Source: Levilactobacillus fuyuanensis (lineage in GTDB: Bacteria; Bacillota; Bacilli; Lactobacillales; Lactobacillaceae). From it: a stretch of 64,000 bases of DNA. The stretch spans positions 33,855 through 97,854 of the forward strand of contig NZ_RHNZ01000011.1 in the NCBI RefSeq assembly GCF_003946395.1, read 5' to 3'. Every line of letters starts with the position of its first letter. Position 1 is the first letter of the stretch. A program made the translations under genes and the position numbers. Shown piece after piece: positions 10,053 through 19,190 of this stretch. The notes beneath the pieces were generated by a model, which was given only the letters and a program-made list of their open reading frames with translations, ran no database searches and was not told the DNA's origin.

Positions 10053-10465
10053 CTGCACACTTCCTTTCCGCGAATTGTCTGGGTTAATTATAGTTCATTT
10101 CCCGCGGAAAACCTACTTATTATGCTCTTTTAACTAACTTCTGAATCCGTCCGAGATTGGGAAAAGCTATCGTGCCGGAATCTGCTGGAACTACTATCGT
10201 TTAAAACAACATCGGCTAATCAACGAATATTAAGCAGCTTTCAATACTATAATTGTGAAAATACAAACTAAATAGAAAATCCTATTTACCCAAGCAACTA
10301 TATAACGAGTGCTTACGTAGCAACAGGTACATGACATTGTCTTTTTTTATATCTTTCAACTAAGCTTGTGAATGTTTATATATTTCATCACAAAGTATAG
10401 ACTTTTAAGAATATCCGGATATAATAGTACCCAATGGTAGCTACTATTAAAAGAGAGGTATAATC
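10053..10465. other. AT-rich intergenic region
   Basis: No gene is visible between the divergent DUF1934 and trmB starts. Besides the trmB promoter near 10.4 kb there are AT-rich runs, but I see no clear ncRNA or repeat. Confidence 0.5.
10398..10448 (+). promoter_or_regulatory. trmB-operon promoter with start-site inverted repeat
   Basis: TAGACT (10398-10403), 16-base spacer, perfect TATAAT (10420-10425). A perfect inverted repeat AATAGTA-N12-TACTATT (10423-10448) overlaps the -10 box and start site, the right place for repression by the TrmB-family product of the first gene. Confidence 0.6.
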
Positions 10466-11275
10466 ATGGAATCAGTCACTGAACTGCTCAGCAAATTTGG
10501 CTTAACTAGTAGTGAAGCCAAGGTATACGTTTCTCTCCTGCAGATGGACGCATCCACGGGATACAAAATTAGCGGCAAGGCTGGCATAGCTCGTTCGAAA
10601 GTTTACAATGTACTTTCCTCACTAACTAGCAAAGGGCTAGTTCTTCAGTCTAAAGATGAAAAATCACTTTACACTGCTTTACCAGTTGAAGAATTAGTTG
10701 CCAAACTACAACGGGATAGCAAACAAGATATTGATGGCATTCACAAGTCTCTTAAAAATTTACGCCCTGATGATAATTCTAGTTTGATTTGGTCTGTTGA
10801 CTCCTACGATCAAGTCTTCGAAAAAGCGTTATTTCAAATTCGAAATTCTAAAGAAAGCCTGTACGTTCAGATCTACTCTGAGGATCTAACTGACGAATTA
10901 ACCCAGGCGCTTGCAGAGGCTGAAAACCGCCTCCACAAATTCGTTGTCATCTTATTCAGCAATCACCATCGGTATAATCTGCCCTTTAGACGCTTTTATA
11001 AGCACTTTTTTGAAGCAGATAAGGTTCTAGACTATGGTGGTCGCTGGATAAATGTGGTGAGTGATGCCGATACCGTTACCTACGGAAAGTTGCCGAATGA
11101 TTCCGGCAATACTGATGTAATTTGGACTAAAAATAGTTCAATGGTTTTTCTGGCACAAGAGTATGTCCTCCATGATGCTTATAACCTTCGGACGTTGACC
11201 ATTTTGCATGACGAGGCTGAAGAAAAATTCGGCACTAATTTGGAAGGCGTTCGTAATATATACTTCGATAAATAA
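10466..11275 (+). CDS. TrmB-family transcriptional regulator
   Basis: A 269-residue regulator. The N-terminal winged helix (about 1-75) reads LLSKFGLTSSEAKVYVSLLQ, then YKISGKAGIARSKVYNVLSSLTSKGLV, the hallmark of TrmB proteins. The C-terminal part resembles the PLD-like effector domain of TrmB-type regulators (YVQIYSEDLTDELTQAL...). It starts at ATG after AGAGAGG and is followed at 15 and 15 bases by a TauE/SafE permease and an ornithine-cyclodeaminase-like enzyme, forming one operon. The ligand is unknown; family members often bind sugars, but the neighbours point to an amino or organic acid. The operon is AT-richer than its flanks. Confidence 0.8.
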   Translation: MESVTELLSKFGLTSSEAKVYVSLLQMDASTGYKISGKAGIARSKVYNVLSSLTSKGLVLQSKDEKSLYTALPVEELVAKLQRDSKQDIDGIHKSLKNLRPDDNSSLIWSVDSYDQVFEKALFQIRNSKESLYVQIYSEDLTDELTQALAEAENRLHKFVVILFSNHHRYNLPFRRFYKHFFEADKVLDYGGRWINVVSDADTVTYGKLPNDSGNTDVIWTKNSSMVFLAQEYVLHDAYNLRTLTILHDEAEEKFGTNLEGVRNIYFDK

Positions 11276-11290
11276 AGAAGGGAAATTATT

Positions 11291-12160
11291 ATGCAAAAAA
11301 TTCTAATCATCGCTATTATTGCAATCAACTTTCTATTCATATTCGTTCTTGTTCGTGACCTCCTTAAACATCGTCACGAAATTATGGAAGAACCGGCGAG
11401 TCCCATCTGGACACCGCTTTCACAAATTGTTATCTATTTCCTATCCACATTTGGGATTTCAGATTTTGCAATTTCAACAGCCCTCTATCCCAAGGCCAAA
11501 TGGGTCACTATGAAAAAGCTTCCTGGAACTTTAAACACACAATGTGTGATTCCTGTATTCGTCATGTCCCTTGCCTACATCTCCACAATCACGGTCGGCG
11601 TCAAAACCTTATTAGTCGCTATTATCTGCCAAGTAATCGGTGCCTACCTAGGACCTCGCTTTGTCGTAAAATTACCAGAACATATCATCCGTGTCTTCGT
11701 TATTATCGGCTTGTTAGTTGCAACTGGTCTGATCTTAGCTGGTAAGTTTGGTTGGATTCCTTCAAACGGGACAGCAACTGAGCTTTACGGATGGAAACTT
11801 TGGACAACCGGTCTCTTGATGTTCGTCTACGGTGCTTTAAACAACATTGGTATTGGTTCTTATGCCCTAACCATGGCAACCGTATATGCCATGGGAATGA
11901 ACCCCGTAGCTGCCTTTCCAATTATGATGGGTGGTTGCACATTTTCCGTTTCCATTGGAAGCATGCAATTTATCAAGCTTAACGACTACTCACGTAAAAT
12001 TACCATGTTCTCGGTATTCGGGATCATTGGTGTGCTAATCGCGGTTTACCTGGTTAAGAGTTTAAATACTTCCGTCATTCAATGGATTGTGATTGTTGTC
12101 TTACTCTACTCCGCAATTAGCCTCTATCTTGATAGTCGTAAATCAACCGAAGCCGTTTAG
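11291..12160 (+). CDS. TauE/SafE-family membrane transporter
   Basis: A 289-residue integral membrane protein with about eight hydrophobic helices. Residues 1-20 (LIIAIIAINFLFIFVLV) form the first helix; two related halves follow, as usual for the TauE/SafE (DUF81) family. Small-residue-rich motifs such as FGISDFAISTALYPKAKW and YGALNNIGIGSYALTMATVYAMGMNP mark the two repeat cores. The family exports or moves sulfite, sulfoacetate, and other small organic anions. It is tightly linked to a TrmB regulator and an OCD-like dehydrogenase, so it probably moves a substrate or product of that enzyme. Substrate unknown. Confidence 0.75.
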   Translation: MQKILIIAIIAINFLFIFVLVRDLLKHRHEIMEEPASPIWTPLSQIVIYFLSTFGISDFAISTALYPKAKWVTMKKLPGTLNTQCVIPVFVMSLAYISTITVGVKTLLVAIICQVIGAYLGPRFVVKLPEHIIRVFVIIGLLVATGLILAGKFGWIPSNGTATELYGWKLWTTGLLMFVYGALNNIGIGSYALTMATVYAMGMNPVAAFPIMMGGCTFSVSIGSMQFIKLNDYSRKITMFSVFGIIGVLIAVYLVKSLNTSVIQWIVIVVLLYSAISLYLDSRKSTEAV

Positions 12161-12175
12161 GAAAGGACTTTAACT

Positions 12176-13165
12176 ATGCGATATTTATCTGCAAATGATA
12201 TCAAAACTTTCTTCTCCATGCGTAATGCCATCGACGCAGACACTGAGGCGCTCTCTCTTTACTCTTCGGGCCGTGCTGACATTCCCTTACGGACTAATAT
12301 CAACATCCCCGAATATAATGGACAGAGTCTTTACATGCCTGGATATGTCAGCGGTGCAGACCCCTCGTTAGGTGTAAAGATTGTCTCCGTTTATCCTGAC
12401 AACATTGACAAGAAGTTACCCAGTGTTCCAGCAACAATGATTACTTTGGATGCACAGACTGGAATTGTGAACGCAATTTTGGACGGCACCTACCTCACGC
12501 AACTCCGTACAGGTGCTGTCCAAGGTGCGGCCACTGAATTACTATCTAATGAAAATAGTAAAACTGCTCTTCTGATCGGAACCGGTGGTCAAGGAATGGC
12601 ACAATTGGAAGCTATGCTAACAGTGCGTAATCTCGACAAAGTATTTGTCTCCGACCTAGATATGGATCGTGCAAAGAAGTTCTGCGAAACAGCAACACTT
12701 AACTTTTCTGAAGTGTTCTCAACGATATTTGAACCTGTAGCTAATCCAAATTCTGTTGTATCTGAGGTTGATATCATTACTTCTGTCACTACTTCTAAGC
12801 GCCCCACTTTTGATGGAACTCTAGTCAAACAAGGAGTCCACGTCAATGGCGTTGGTGCTTACACACCAGAAATGTGTGAAATACCAGTTGAACTGCTCAA
12901 ACAAGCAAATCATATAGTTTTCGACACTATGGACGGCGTCTTGTCAGAAGCCGGGGACATCATTCAGCCACTTAAGCGTGGAGATATCAGCAAACAAGAA
13001 ATAAGCGGTGAGCTTGGACAAGTGATCAATCAAAATATTGCTGGTCGATCCTCTGAAAAAGATATCACTTTCTTCAAAACTGTCGGAACCGCAGCACTCG
13101 ACGTTGTTGTAGCGGACCGTATTGTTAAAAAAGCCGAAGAAATGAAAATTGGTATGGAGCTATAA
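12176..13165 (+). CDS. Ornithine cyclodeaminase / mu-crystallin family enzyme
   Basis: A 329-residue NAD(P)-dependent enzyme. The family fold is clear: N-terminal substrate part with VSGADPSLGVKIVSVYPDN (conserved Lys), ITLDAQTGIVNAILDGTYLTQLRTGAVQGAAT, then a Rossmann domain with LLIGTGGQGMAQLEAML. The C-terminal HVNGVGAYTPEMCEIP matches the family GA.(T/P)P..(Q/E) segment. Members include ornithine cyclodeaminase, alanine dehydrogenase, ketimine reductase and amino-acid synthases for siderophores; sequence alone does not separate these. It is the last gene of the TrmB operon and is followed by a terminator. Confidence 0.8.
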   Translation: MRYLSANDIKTFFSMRNAIDADTEALSLYSSGRADIPLRTNINIPEYNGQSLYMPGYVSGADPSLGVKIVSVYPDNIDKKLPSVPATMITLDAQTGIVNAILDGTYLTQLRTGAVQGAATELLSNENSKTALLIGTGGQGMAQLEAMLTVRNLDKVFVSDLDMDRAKKFCETATLNFSEVFSTIFEPVANPNSVVSEVDIITSVTTSKRPTFDGTLVKQGVHVNGVGAYTPEMCEIPVELLKQANHIVFDTMDGVLSEAGDIIQPLKRGDISKQEISGELGQVINQNIAGRSSEKDITFFKTVGTAALDVVVADRIVKKAEEMKIGMEL

Positions 13166-13176
13166 GTGAGCCATAG

Positions 13177-13224
13177 AAAAACTACTTTCTAGTTGGATTA
13201 ATACCATCTAGAGGGTAGTTTTTT
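13177..13224 (+). terminator. Terminator of the trmB operon
   Basis: AAAACTAC..CTAG pairs with CTAG..GTAGTTTT and is followed by TTTT. Confidence 0.8.
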
Positions 13225-13332
13225 GCATACCTCTAATTTAATGTTCCATGATGTACGTTACGTTTCATGCCTCAATCAGGAATCACCTTTAATCGCCTTC
13301 TCCTGCAACATCACGCAAAATTGGTCCAGACC

Positions 13333-13361
13333 ATGACGTGGCCCCAGTTTTCTAGTATAAT
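13333..13361 (+). promoter_or_regulatory. Promoter of the lipL-like gene
   Basis: ATGACG (13333-13338), 17-base spacer, perfect TATAAT (13356-13361), 36 bases before the start codon. Confidence 0.55.
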
Positions 13362-13396
13362 GAGAGCATTGAAACGACTTCACGAAAGTAGGTGAG

Positions 13397-14233
13397 ATGA
13401 TGGGACCCTTCGATTTACCCGGCGACAGCATTCAGACCGTGACCACACCGATCCCGGCCGACCAGAAAAATCTGGCCTTTGGTTACACCAATGCTCTGCT
13501 GGACCTGGTACCGACGCTTAAACAGCCCATATTGCACTTCTGGACCATGCAGCCCACGGTTATCATGGGACTGAAGGATAAACGACTTCCCGAGCTGACA
13601 GCGGCTATCAGGACCGTTCAGCGGTATGGCTATGATTATGTTCTCCGAAATTCCGGAGGCTTGGCCGTAGTCGCCGATGGTGGCGTCCTGAACGTCTCCC
13701 TCTTCTCCCCGCTGACCACACCGATCCCCAGTATTGAAGCGGCTTACGCCCAGATGACCAGTCTCGTGGACGCCGCCTGGCCGGAACTGGCCCTACAAAA
13801 CTATGAGATCACACGTTCCTACTGTCCCGGCGACTATGATCTGAGCGTTGATGGTCTGAAGATTGCTGGAATTGCCCAGCGTCGAAGCACCAACGCCCTA
13901 GTCACCATGCTCTATCTCAGTGTGACCGGTGATCAGCCCATGCGTGGCGAACTAATTCGCAGCTTCTATCGAGCGGGTCTGGGTGACCATACCAACGACT
14001 GGGATTTTCCTGACGTCGATCCTAACGTGATGACCACCACAGCTACCTTACTCAATCAACCGCTGACCGTGGGCGATGCCCAGGAGCGCTTCCTCACCGC
14101 CTGTTCGACGGCTGGTCTCCGAGTTGGTCGCGCCAAATTGACGGCGATGATGGCCGAGCCACAATTTACGACCATCCTAGAGCGAGAGACCGCCCAGATG
14201 GCCCGTCGCCAACCGCGGTTGACCGCTATGTAA
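13397..14233 (+). CDS. LipL-like octanoyl/lipoyl amidotransferase
   Basis: A 278-residue member of the biotin/lipoate protein ligase superfamily. The core RNSGGLAVVADGGVLNVSL (about 80-98) is the RRxSGG-type site, and SYCPGDYDLSVDGLKIAGIAQRR (about 151-173) contains the Cys and Lys of the LipL (YwfL) octanoyltransferase type, rather than of an ATP-using ligase. LipL transfers octanoyl or lipoyl groups from GcvH to E2 subunits of 2-oxoacid dehydrogenases. The start has AGGTGAG upstream. No GcvH or dehydrogenase gene is near; the next gene is a YwfO-type HD protein. Confidence 0.75.
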   Translation: MMGPFDLPGDSIQTVTTPIPADQKNLAFGYTNALLDLVPTLKQPILHFWTMQPTVIMGLKDKRLPELTAAIRTVQRYGYDYVLRNSGGLAVVADGGVLNVSLFSPLTTPIPSIEAAYAQMTSLVDAAWPELALQNYEITRSYCPGDYDLSVDGLKIAGIAQRRSTNALVTMLYLSVTGDQPMRGELIRSFYRAGLGDHTNDWDFPDVDPNVMTTTATLLNQPLTVGDAQERFLTACSTAGLRVGRAKLTAMMAEPQFTTILERETAQMARRQPRLTAM

Positions 14234-14351
14234 ACCTTGCTTAATCAGAGTCGTTTCGTTCTGGTTTCATCCCTTGAACTGGTACACTAGGCCCAGCAAG
14301 AACGACAACGACGCCATAAAAATAAATTTAAAATTGTCAGGAGGAATCACT

Positions 14352-15719
14352 GTGAGCTACGCAACCGCGCGACTGCCCCGTGAGAAAGTTTTCCGGGACC
14401 CCGTGCATAATTACATTTACGTGCAACATCAAGTTATTTTAGACCTGATCAATTCCCGAGAATTTCAACGACTCCGCCGCATCAAGCAGTTGGGGACGGC
14501 CTCGCTGATCTTCCACGGTGCGGAACATTCACGTTTCACCCACTCATTGGGCGTCTATGAAGTGACGCGCCGAATCTGTGATAATTTCCAACGCAATTAT
14601 CCGACGAAGACGCCGGGTGACGGCGGCTGGGACGACAACGAGCGGCTGACCGCGCTGTGTGCGGCCTTGCTTCACGACATCGGGCACGGCCCATACTCAC
14701 ACACGTTTGAGCACATTTTCCACACGGATCATGAGGCGATTACTGCCGAGATTCTGACTTCGCCCAAGACCGAAGTCAACCAAATCTTACGGCGGGTCAG
14801 TCCAACCTTCCCACAAGAAGTCGCCAGTGTGATTCAAAAGACCTATCCAAATCCACAAGTGGTCCAGATGATTTCCAGTCAAATTGACGCCGATCGGATG
14901 GACTACCTGTTGCGGGATGCCTACTTCACTGGGACCGAATATGGGACCTTTGACCTGACACGGATTCTGCGGGTCATGCGGCCGTACAAGGACGGTATCG
15001 CCTTTGCCATGAATGGCATGCACGCGGTTGAAGACTATATCGTGAGCCGCTTCCAGATGTATCAACAGGTCTACTTCCACCCAGTCTCCCGGTCAATGGA
15101 AGTCGTGCTGGATCATCTGCTCGGTCGCGCCAACGAATTGTATCAGGCGGGTGAAAGCGATGAAAGCTTCATCCCCCACTTGTTGTTGCCATTCTTCAAC
15201 CATGAATTTGACCTAGAAGATTACCTCAATCTAGACGACGGTGTGTTGACGACTTACTTTACGCACTGGCGGCAGTCCCCGGATAAAATTTTAGCCGATC
15301 TGGCACACCGCTTCTTGGATCGGAAACCGCTAAAAAGTGCCATTTTCGATGAGCATACGCAACAACAGCTACCGCATCTGCGTGATATGATTCGCTCGGT
15401 TGGCTTTAACACTGAATATTACACGGCCACCGACAACAGCTACGACCTGCCCTACGACGATGCTTACGATCCTAAGGTCACACATCCGCTGACGCAAATT
15501 GAGCTGCAGGAACCGGATGGCAGTCTGCATGAGCTCTCGACGGTGTCCGACTTGGTTAATGCCATCCGCGGGAAGTTTACCGGGGATCAACGGTTCTTCT
15601 TCCCGAAGGAAATGTTGAATCCGGGCAACGATGCGCCGGAGATCTTCCAACCGGTCTTTGACGAATTCGGCGGGTACATCCAAAATGACCAACTCATTGA
15701 CCAGAATAAATCTGATTAA
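14352..15719 (+). CDS. HD-domain phosphohydrolase, YwfO type
   Basis: A 455-residue cytoplasmic protein related to dNTP triphosphohydrolases. The start is GTG 14352, placed eight bases after AGGAGG; the 26 codons upstream in frame are ignored. Metal-binding HD elements are RRIKQLGTASLIFHGAEHSRFTHS (first His), LLHDIGHGPYSHTFEH (HD pair) and SQIDADRMDYLLRDAYF (last Asp). YwfO-like enzymes hydrolyse nucleoside triphosphates; the exact substrate here is unknown. The downstream sequence carries a HAD remnant starting directly at the stop codon. Confidence 0.85.
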   Translation: MSYATARLPREKVFRDPVHNYIYVQHQVILDLINSREFQRLRRIKQLGTASLIFHGAEHSRFTHSLGVYEVTRRICDNFQRNYPTKTPGDGGWDDNERLTALCAALLHDIGHGPYSHTFEHIFHTDHEAITAEILTSPKTEVNQILRRVSPTFPQEVASVIQKTYPNPQVVQMISSQIDADRMDYLLRDAYFTGTEYGTFDLTRILRVMRPYKDGIAFAMNGMHAVEDYIVSRFQMYQQVYFHPVSRSMEVVLDHLLGRANELYQAGESDESFIPHLLLPFFNHEFDLEDYLNLDDGVLTTYFTHWRQSPDKILADLAHRFLDRKPLKSAIFDEHTQQQLPHLRDMIRSVGFNTEYYTATDNSYDLPYDDAYDPKVTHPLTQIELQEPDGSLHELSTVSDLVNAIRGKFTGDQRFFFPKEMLNPGNDAPEIFQPVFDEFGGYIQNDQLIDQNKSD

Positions 15720-15721
15720 AT

Positions 15722-15863
15722 CATTATCACTGCCGGATGGAGAGTGATCATGGGAAACGCTAACGACCGTGTCGCAGCGGTTATCGACGTGACCACTCGG
15801 ACCAGCAACGACAATGACTTGGCGGCGGCCATTTATAAATACGCATTGAACTCAGACTTAGCA
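15722..15863 (+). pseudogene. Remnant of a Cof-type HAD phosphatase C-terminus
   Basis: The plus-strand frame through ATG 15750 encodes TAGWRVIMGNANDRVAAV, then IDVTTRTSNDNDLAAAIYKYAL and a stop at 15863. It matches the end of Cof-type HAD proteins and can be aligned with the tail of the intact gene just downstream ([18 protein letters not shown], then [15 protein letters not shown]). Nothing of the catalytic N-terminus remains. It is probably what is left of a second HAD gene after deletion. The alternative is a 37-codon gene starting at ATG 15750, which seems less likely. Confidence 0.7.
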
Positions 15864-15885
15864 TAAAAGGAGAATTGCGAACAAC

Positions 15886-16695
15886 ATGACAATTAAAATG
15901 ATTGCGATTGATATTGACGGGACCTTACTGAACGAAAAGAACGAACTGGCACCGGCCACGATTGACGCTGTCCAAGCAGCCAAGGATCAGGGTATCAAGG
16001 TCGTTCTGTGTACCGGCCGCCCATTAACTGGGGTGCAACCTTACCTGGACGCCCTCGGCATCAGTGGCGATGACCAATACGCCATCACCTACAATGGTTC
16101 GGTGTCCCAGACGGTCTCCGGCAAGATGATGACCAACCACTCCCTGAGTTTCGATGATTACATCGACCTCGAGGCCCTGGCCCGCAAGATGCAGGTGCAC
16201 TTCCAGATTGAAACACCAGACTTCATTTACACGGCAAATAAGGATCTCAGCGGCTACACGATCTTCGAAAGTTACCTGGTACGCATGCTGATTCGTTACC
16301 GTGAAGTCGGTGAAATGGACCGCGATTTAACCATTTCCAAGGCCATGTTCGTGGATGAACCCGAGATTATCAACCGGGTCAACAAGGAAATCTCCCAAGA
16401 CGTTCGTGAACGGTACTACGTGGTTCAAAGCACACCATTCTTCATTGAAGTCATGAACAAGAAGGCTAGCAAGGGGAATACGCTAGGTGAACTGGCTACT
16501 AAGCTGGGCTTCACGGCTGATGAAGTCATGGCCTTGGGTGATCAAGGTAACGACCTGACCATGATTCAGTACGCCGGCCTCGGTGTCGCCATGGGTAACG
16601 CCATCGACGAAGTCAAGGACGCCGCCCAAGCTGTAACGCTGACCAACGCCGAAGATGGTGTGGCAGCAGCTATCCGGAAATACGCTTTAAAGTAA
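15886..16695 (+). CDS. Cof-type HAD phosphatase (YidA-like)
   Basis: A 269-residue HAD IIB phosphatase of the cytoplasm. Motif I DIDGTLL (8-14) holds the nucleophile Asp; motif II is CTGRP (Thr); the Lys motif is in [10 protein letters not shown]; motif IV is [13 protein letters not shown]. The cap domain lies between about 90 and 190. Members dephosphorylate sugar phosphates or flavin and pyridoxal phosphates; YidA-like is the closest impression. RBS AAAGGAG upstream. A decayed relative precedes it by 22 bases, suggesting an ancient tandem pair. A strong terminator follows. Confidence 0.9.
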   Translation: MTIKMIAIDIDGTLLNEKNELAPATIDAVQAAKDQGIKVVLCTGRPLTGVQPYLDALGISGDDQYAITYNGSVSQTVSGKMMTNHSLSFDDYIDLEALARKMQVHFQIETPDFIYTANKDLSGYTIFESYLVRMLIRYREVGEMDRDLTISKAMFVDEPEIINRVNKEISQDVRERYYVVQSTPFFIEVMNKKASKGNTLGELATKLGFTADEVMALGDQGNDLTMIQYAGLGVAMGNAIDEVKDAAQAVTLTNAEDGVAAAIRKYALK

Positions 16696-16712
16696 GCTGA
16701 ATTTGATTTTAG

Positions 16713-16748
16713 GATTGACCGATGGCAACTTAGTCGGTCAATTTTTTT
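16713..16748 (+). terminator. Terminator of the HAD gene
   Basis: ATTGACCGA pairs with TCGGTCAAT, followed by seven T. It overlaps the 3' end of the convergent higA gene. Confidence 0.85.
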
Positions 16749-17023
16749 GCGTGACTTTCTTCCAACGCCTTCAATCGCCAGTAATCCGCATCGTAACGTA
16801 GCCAAAAATCTGCTGGCACTTTCATGATTTTTGTAAGTCCTTCGGCAAAATCGGTCGTAATGACAGCCGTCCCGTCCAAGACGCCTTCCACATAGGATAC
16901 CGTGGTATGGGTTATTCGAGCCAAATCGGCTGGTGATATCTTCAAATAATCAATGGCTTCTGATAGCGTTCCACCTGGGGCAACTGGGAAATTTGACTTA
17001 TAAGCTAATTTTTTATGAAGCAT
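16730..17023 (-). CDS. higA: HigA-type antitoxin (XRE family)
   Basis: A 97-residue antitoxin with a helix-turn-helix, LSEAIDYLKISPADLARITHTTVSYVEGVLDGTAVITTDFAEGLTKIMKVPADFWLRYDADY. The last part is the classic HigA/VapI motif. The start ATG 17023 is chosen because AAGGAGG lies upstream and it overlaps the toxin stop by 11 bases; longer forms run into the toxin frame. It neutralises HigB and represses the pair. Confidence 0.85.
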   Translation of the reverse strand: MLHKKLAYKSNFPVAPGGTLSEAIDYLKISPADLARITHTTVSYVEGVLDGTAVITTDFAEGLTKIMKVPADFWLRYDADYWRLKALEESHAKKLTD

Positions 17024-17342
17024 GGTAATCAACAACCTCCTTGATAACAATCCCAACAACTTCTGTTTTAACGACACACGGTCCGCCAAACCGATCTAAG
17101 CCTCGAAAGACCAGGCGCATGTTTGCGGTAACCGCAACGGCAAAGCATCCCTTTCGATTTCCAGTCAATGCATGCAACCGCGGTGGCGGTACATACGCGA
17201 TTTGACTAAGATCATCAGCGGCTTCCAATTCCTTAATCCGTTTTCCTAAGTTAATGGCTTCTTTTGGTCCGAAATGACCCGTCAAAGCTGCCATACTTTT
17301 AAAATGTTTTTCTAACCGTCCCTGCTCAAATCGAATCTCCAT
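17013..17342 (-). CDS. higB: HigB-type toxin (RelE superfamily)
   Basis: About 109 residues. LGKRIKELEAADDLSQIAYVPPPRLHALTGNRKGCFAVAVTANMRLVFRG is the HigB/RelE core, with basic Arg and Lys residues for ribosome-dependent mRNA cleavage. The start ATG 17342 has GGGGGAG upstream; a TTG seven codons earlier is possible. Gene order toxin before antitoxin is the usual order for HigBA. Confidence 0.8.
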   Translation of the reverse strand: MEIRFEQGRLEKHFKSMAALTGHFGPKEAINLGKRIKELEAADDLSQIAYVPPPRLHALTGNRKGCFAVAVTANMRLVFRGLDRFGGPCVVKTEVVGIVIKEVVDYHAS

Positions 17343-17581
17343 CAATTCGCTCCCCCTAGGCAACTCCTGTGAGCTCCTAAGGACTAACTACGTAATTGCG
17401 GTCGAAATAAACGTGAGATTTCCAAACTTTTTAAAATTTTTTCTATGCAATCCGGTGCCCCTCATACTACACGACTCCCTGTCCGATTGATAGAAAAACC
17501 AGCCGCAATCGTATTGGGGGTCGAATTAGTTAAGCTGACGCACCACCATCGTCAAAAATCATTTCACTTTGTCGCCACGAC
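17343..17581. other. Intergenic region before higBA
   Basis: About 240 bases without a convincing gene; short open frames lack ribosome sites. It should carry the higBA promoter on the minus strand. Confidence 0.4.
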
Positions 17582-17612
17582 AAAAAGGATGTTCGCCACT
17601 TGGCCAACATCC
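17582..17612 (-). terminator. Terminator downstream of the DUF3899-like gene
   Basis: GGATGTTgGCC pairs with GGCgAACATCC and is followed by TTTTT on the minus strand. Confidence 0.75.
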
Positions 17613-17663
17613 CCGTCACTACACTGATTTAATTTTCAGCATCGCCAGCAAGCTTCTCAATCC

Positions 17664-18014
17664 CTAAAACAAGGTCAAGATAACCCCAAAAACGATGTAA
17701 ATGGCGCCAGCTAACAGCCCGAAACGCGCGCCGCCATTCACTACAATCGGTGAATTTTTCACGCTCGCCACGTGCCGCACGTCAACCTTTTCTCCGGGCA
17801 GTGGTTCCTGCCCCTTCTTACGCTTGTGCCGCCAGCCAGTAAACATATGTCCCTTGGCCAACACACAGATCAAGCCAAAGAGCACCAAAGCTAGCCCCAC
17901 CATAAATAACAGGTTACCAATTACCATCAAGGGTTGCCCCAAGATACGCATGGCTAGGGCAACTAGCAGACCACCGGCAACCCAGCCCGTGGTCCATCTC
18001 TGCCAACTTTTCAT
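17664..18014 (-). CDS. Small three-helix membrane protein, DUF3899-like
   Basis: A 116-residue membrane protein. Hydrophobic segments at about 8-27, 30-52 and 95-115, with a basic cytoplasmic loop (HKRKKGQEPLPGEK) between the second and third. It resembles DUF3899-type proteins of lactobacilli, an assignment made from pattern only. Function unknown. It stands alone, with a terminator after it and the prs terminator before it. Confidence 0.55.
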   Translation of the reverse strand: MKSWQRWTTGWVAGGLLVALAMRILGQPLMVIGNLLFMVGLALVLFGLICVLAKGHMFTGWRHKRKKGQEPLPGEKVDVRHVASVKNSPIVVNGGARFGLLAGAIYIVFGVILTLF

Positions 18015-18077
18015 TACCTAAACTCCCTTCAGCGTTAGCCCAGCAACTAACGGGTTTTATTTCAAAAATGATATAAG

Positions 18078-18119
18078 AAAAAAACTTGAGCCAACGCCCA
18101 GCGCCGCTCAAGTTTTTTT
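18078..18119. terminator. Terminator of prs
   Basis: AAAAAAACTTGAGC pairs with GCTCAAGTTTTTTT; U-tracts on both strands, four bases after the prs stop. Confidence 0.9.
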
Positions 18120-18126
18120 GTCTGTT

Positions 18127-19107
18127 TTATTGTTCGTGACTCCGGAAACGGTTCTTGAACAATGGGCTGACCGGCCGGTTTTCGTTAATCCGCTTGATGG
18201 CTTGGCCAATCAGGGGACCGACGGAAATTTGTTGAATCTTTTCAATCTGCTTGTCGGCAGTCAATTGAATCGAGTCCGTCACCACTAACTTCTTAATTGG
18301 TGAGTCCTTGATTCGTTCGATTGCGGGACCGGATAATACCGGGTGGGTACAGCTAGCGTAGACTTCCTTGGCGCCAGCTTCCATCAAGGCTTTCGACCCC
18401 AATGTAATAGTCCCAGCGGTATCAATCATATCATCGATCATGATACAACGCTTGCCCTTGACGTCCCCAATAATATTCATGATTTCCGCAACATTGGCCC
18501 GTGGCCGCCGCTTGTCAATAATGGCAATCGGTGCCTTCAGGAATTCAGCCAATGCTCGTGCACGCGTCACCCCACCATGGTCAGGTGAAACGACAACGGC
18601 ATCTTCATCCAAGTGGTTGGTCAAGAAGTAATCGGCCAACAATGGTGCGCCCATCAAATGATCAACAGGAACGTCGAAGAACCCTTGAATTTGGGCAGCA
18701 TGCAAGTCTAAAGCCAAGACCCGCGTAACGCCTGCCGTTTGTAACATGTTTGCCACTAATTTCGCCGTGATTGGTTCCCGTGACCGGGCTTTCCGGTCTT
18801 GACGAGCATAGCCGTAGTACGGAATGACCACGTTGATGGTAGCCGCACTCGCGCGCCGCAAAGCATCGATCATGATCAACAGTTCCATCAAATTGTCGTT
18901 GACGGGAGCCGACGTCGACTGAATAACGTAGACGTGGCAGCCCCGCACACTCTGTTCGATGTTAATGCGAATTTCACCGTCGCTGAACCGGTCCACCGAA
19001 GTTTTCCCCAATTCAACACCAACTTCGTTAGCAATCTTACGGGCTAACGGTTTGTTGGAGTTCAACGCAAAGATCTTTAATTTAGGGTCAAAATATTGCG
19101 TAGCCAT
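18127..19107 (-). CDS. prs: Ribose-phosphate pyrophosphokinase
   Basis: A 326-residue class I PRPP synthetase, which makes PRPP from ribose 5-phosphate and ATP for nucleotide, His and Trp synthesis. Visible motifs are the flexible catalytic loop [28 protein letters not shown], and the PRPP loop [12 protein letters not shown]. The start is ATG 19107 after GGAGG; the longest frame adds six codons wrongly. It follows purR-glmU in the conserved order and has its own leader, so it may be both co-transcribed and separately expressed. Confidence 0.97.
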   Translation of the reverse strand: MATQYFDPKLKIFALNSNKPLARKIANEVGVELGKTSVDRFSDGEIRINIEQSVRGCHVYVIQSTSAPVNDNLMELLIMIDALRRASAATINVVIPYYGYARQDRKARSREPITAKLVANMLQTAGVTRVLALDLHAAQIQGFFDVPVDHLMGAPLLADYFLTNHLDEDAVVVSPDHGGVTRARALAEFLKAPIAIIDKRRPRANVAEIMNIIGDVKGKRCIMIDDMIDTAGTITLGSKALMEAGAKEVYASCTHPVLSGPAIERIKDSPIKKLVVTDSIQLTADKQIEKIQQISVGPLIGQAIKRINENRPVSPLFKNRFRSHEQ

Positions 19108-19190
19108 AATTTCCTCCAATAGCAAGTTATCTGCCAGAATTCACTACAATAATTTTATGCTATCGGGTCTCGAAACACAAGACCTTCAGC

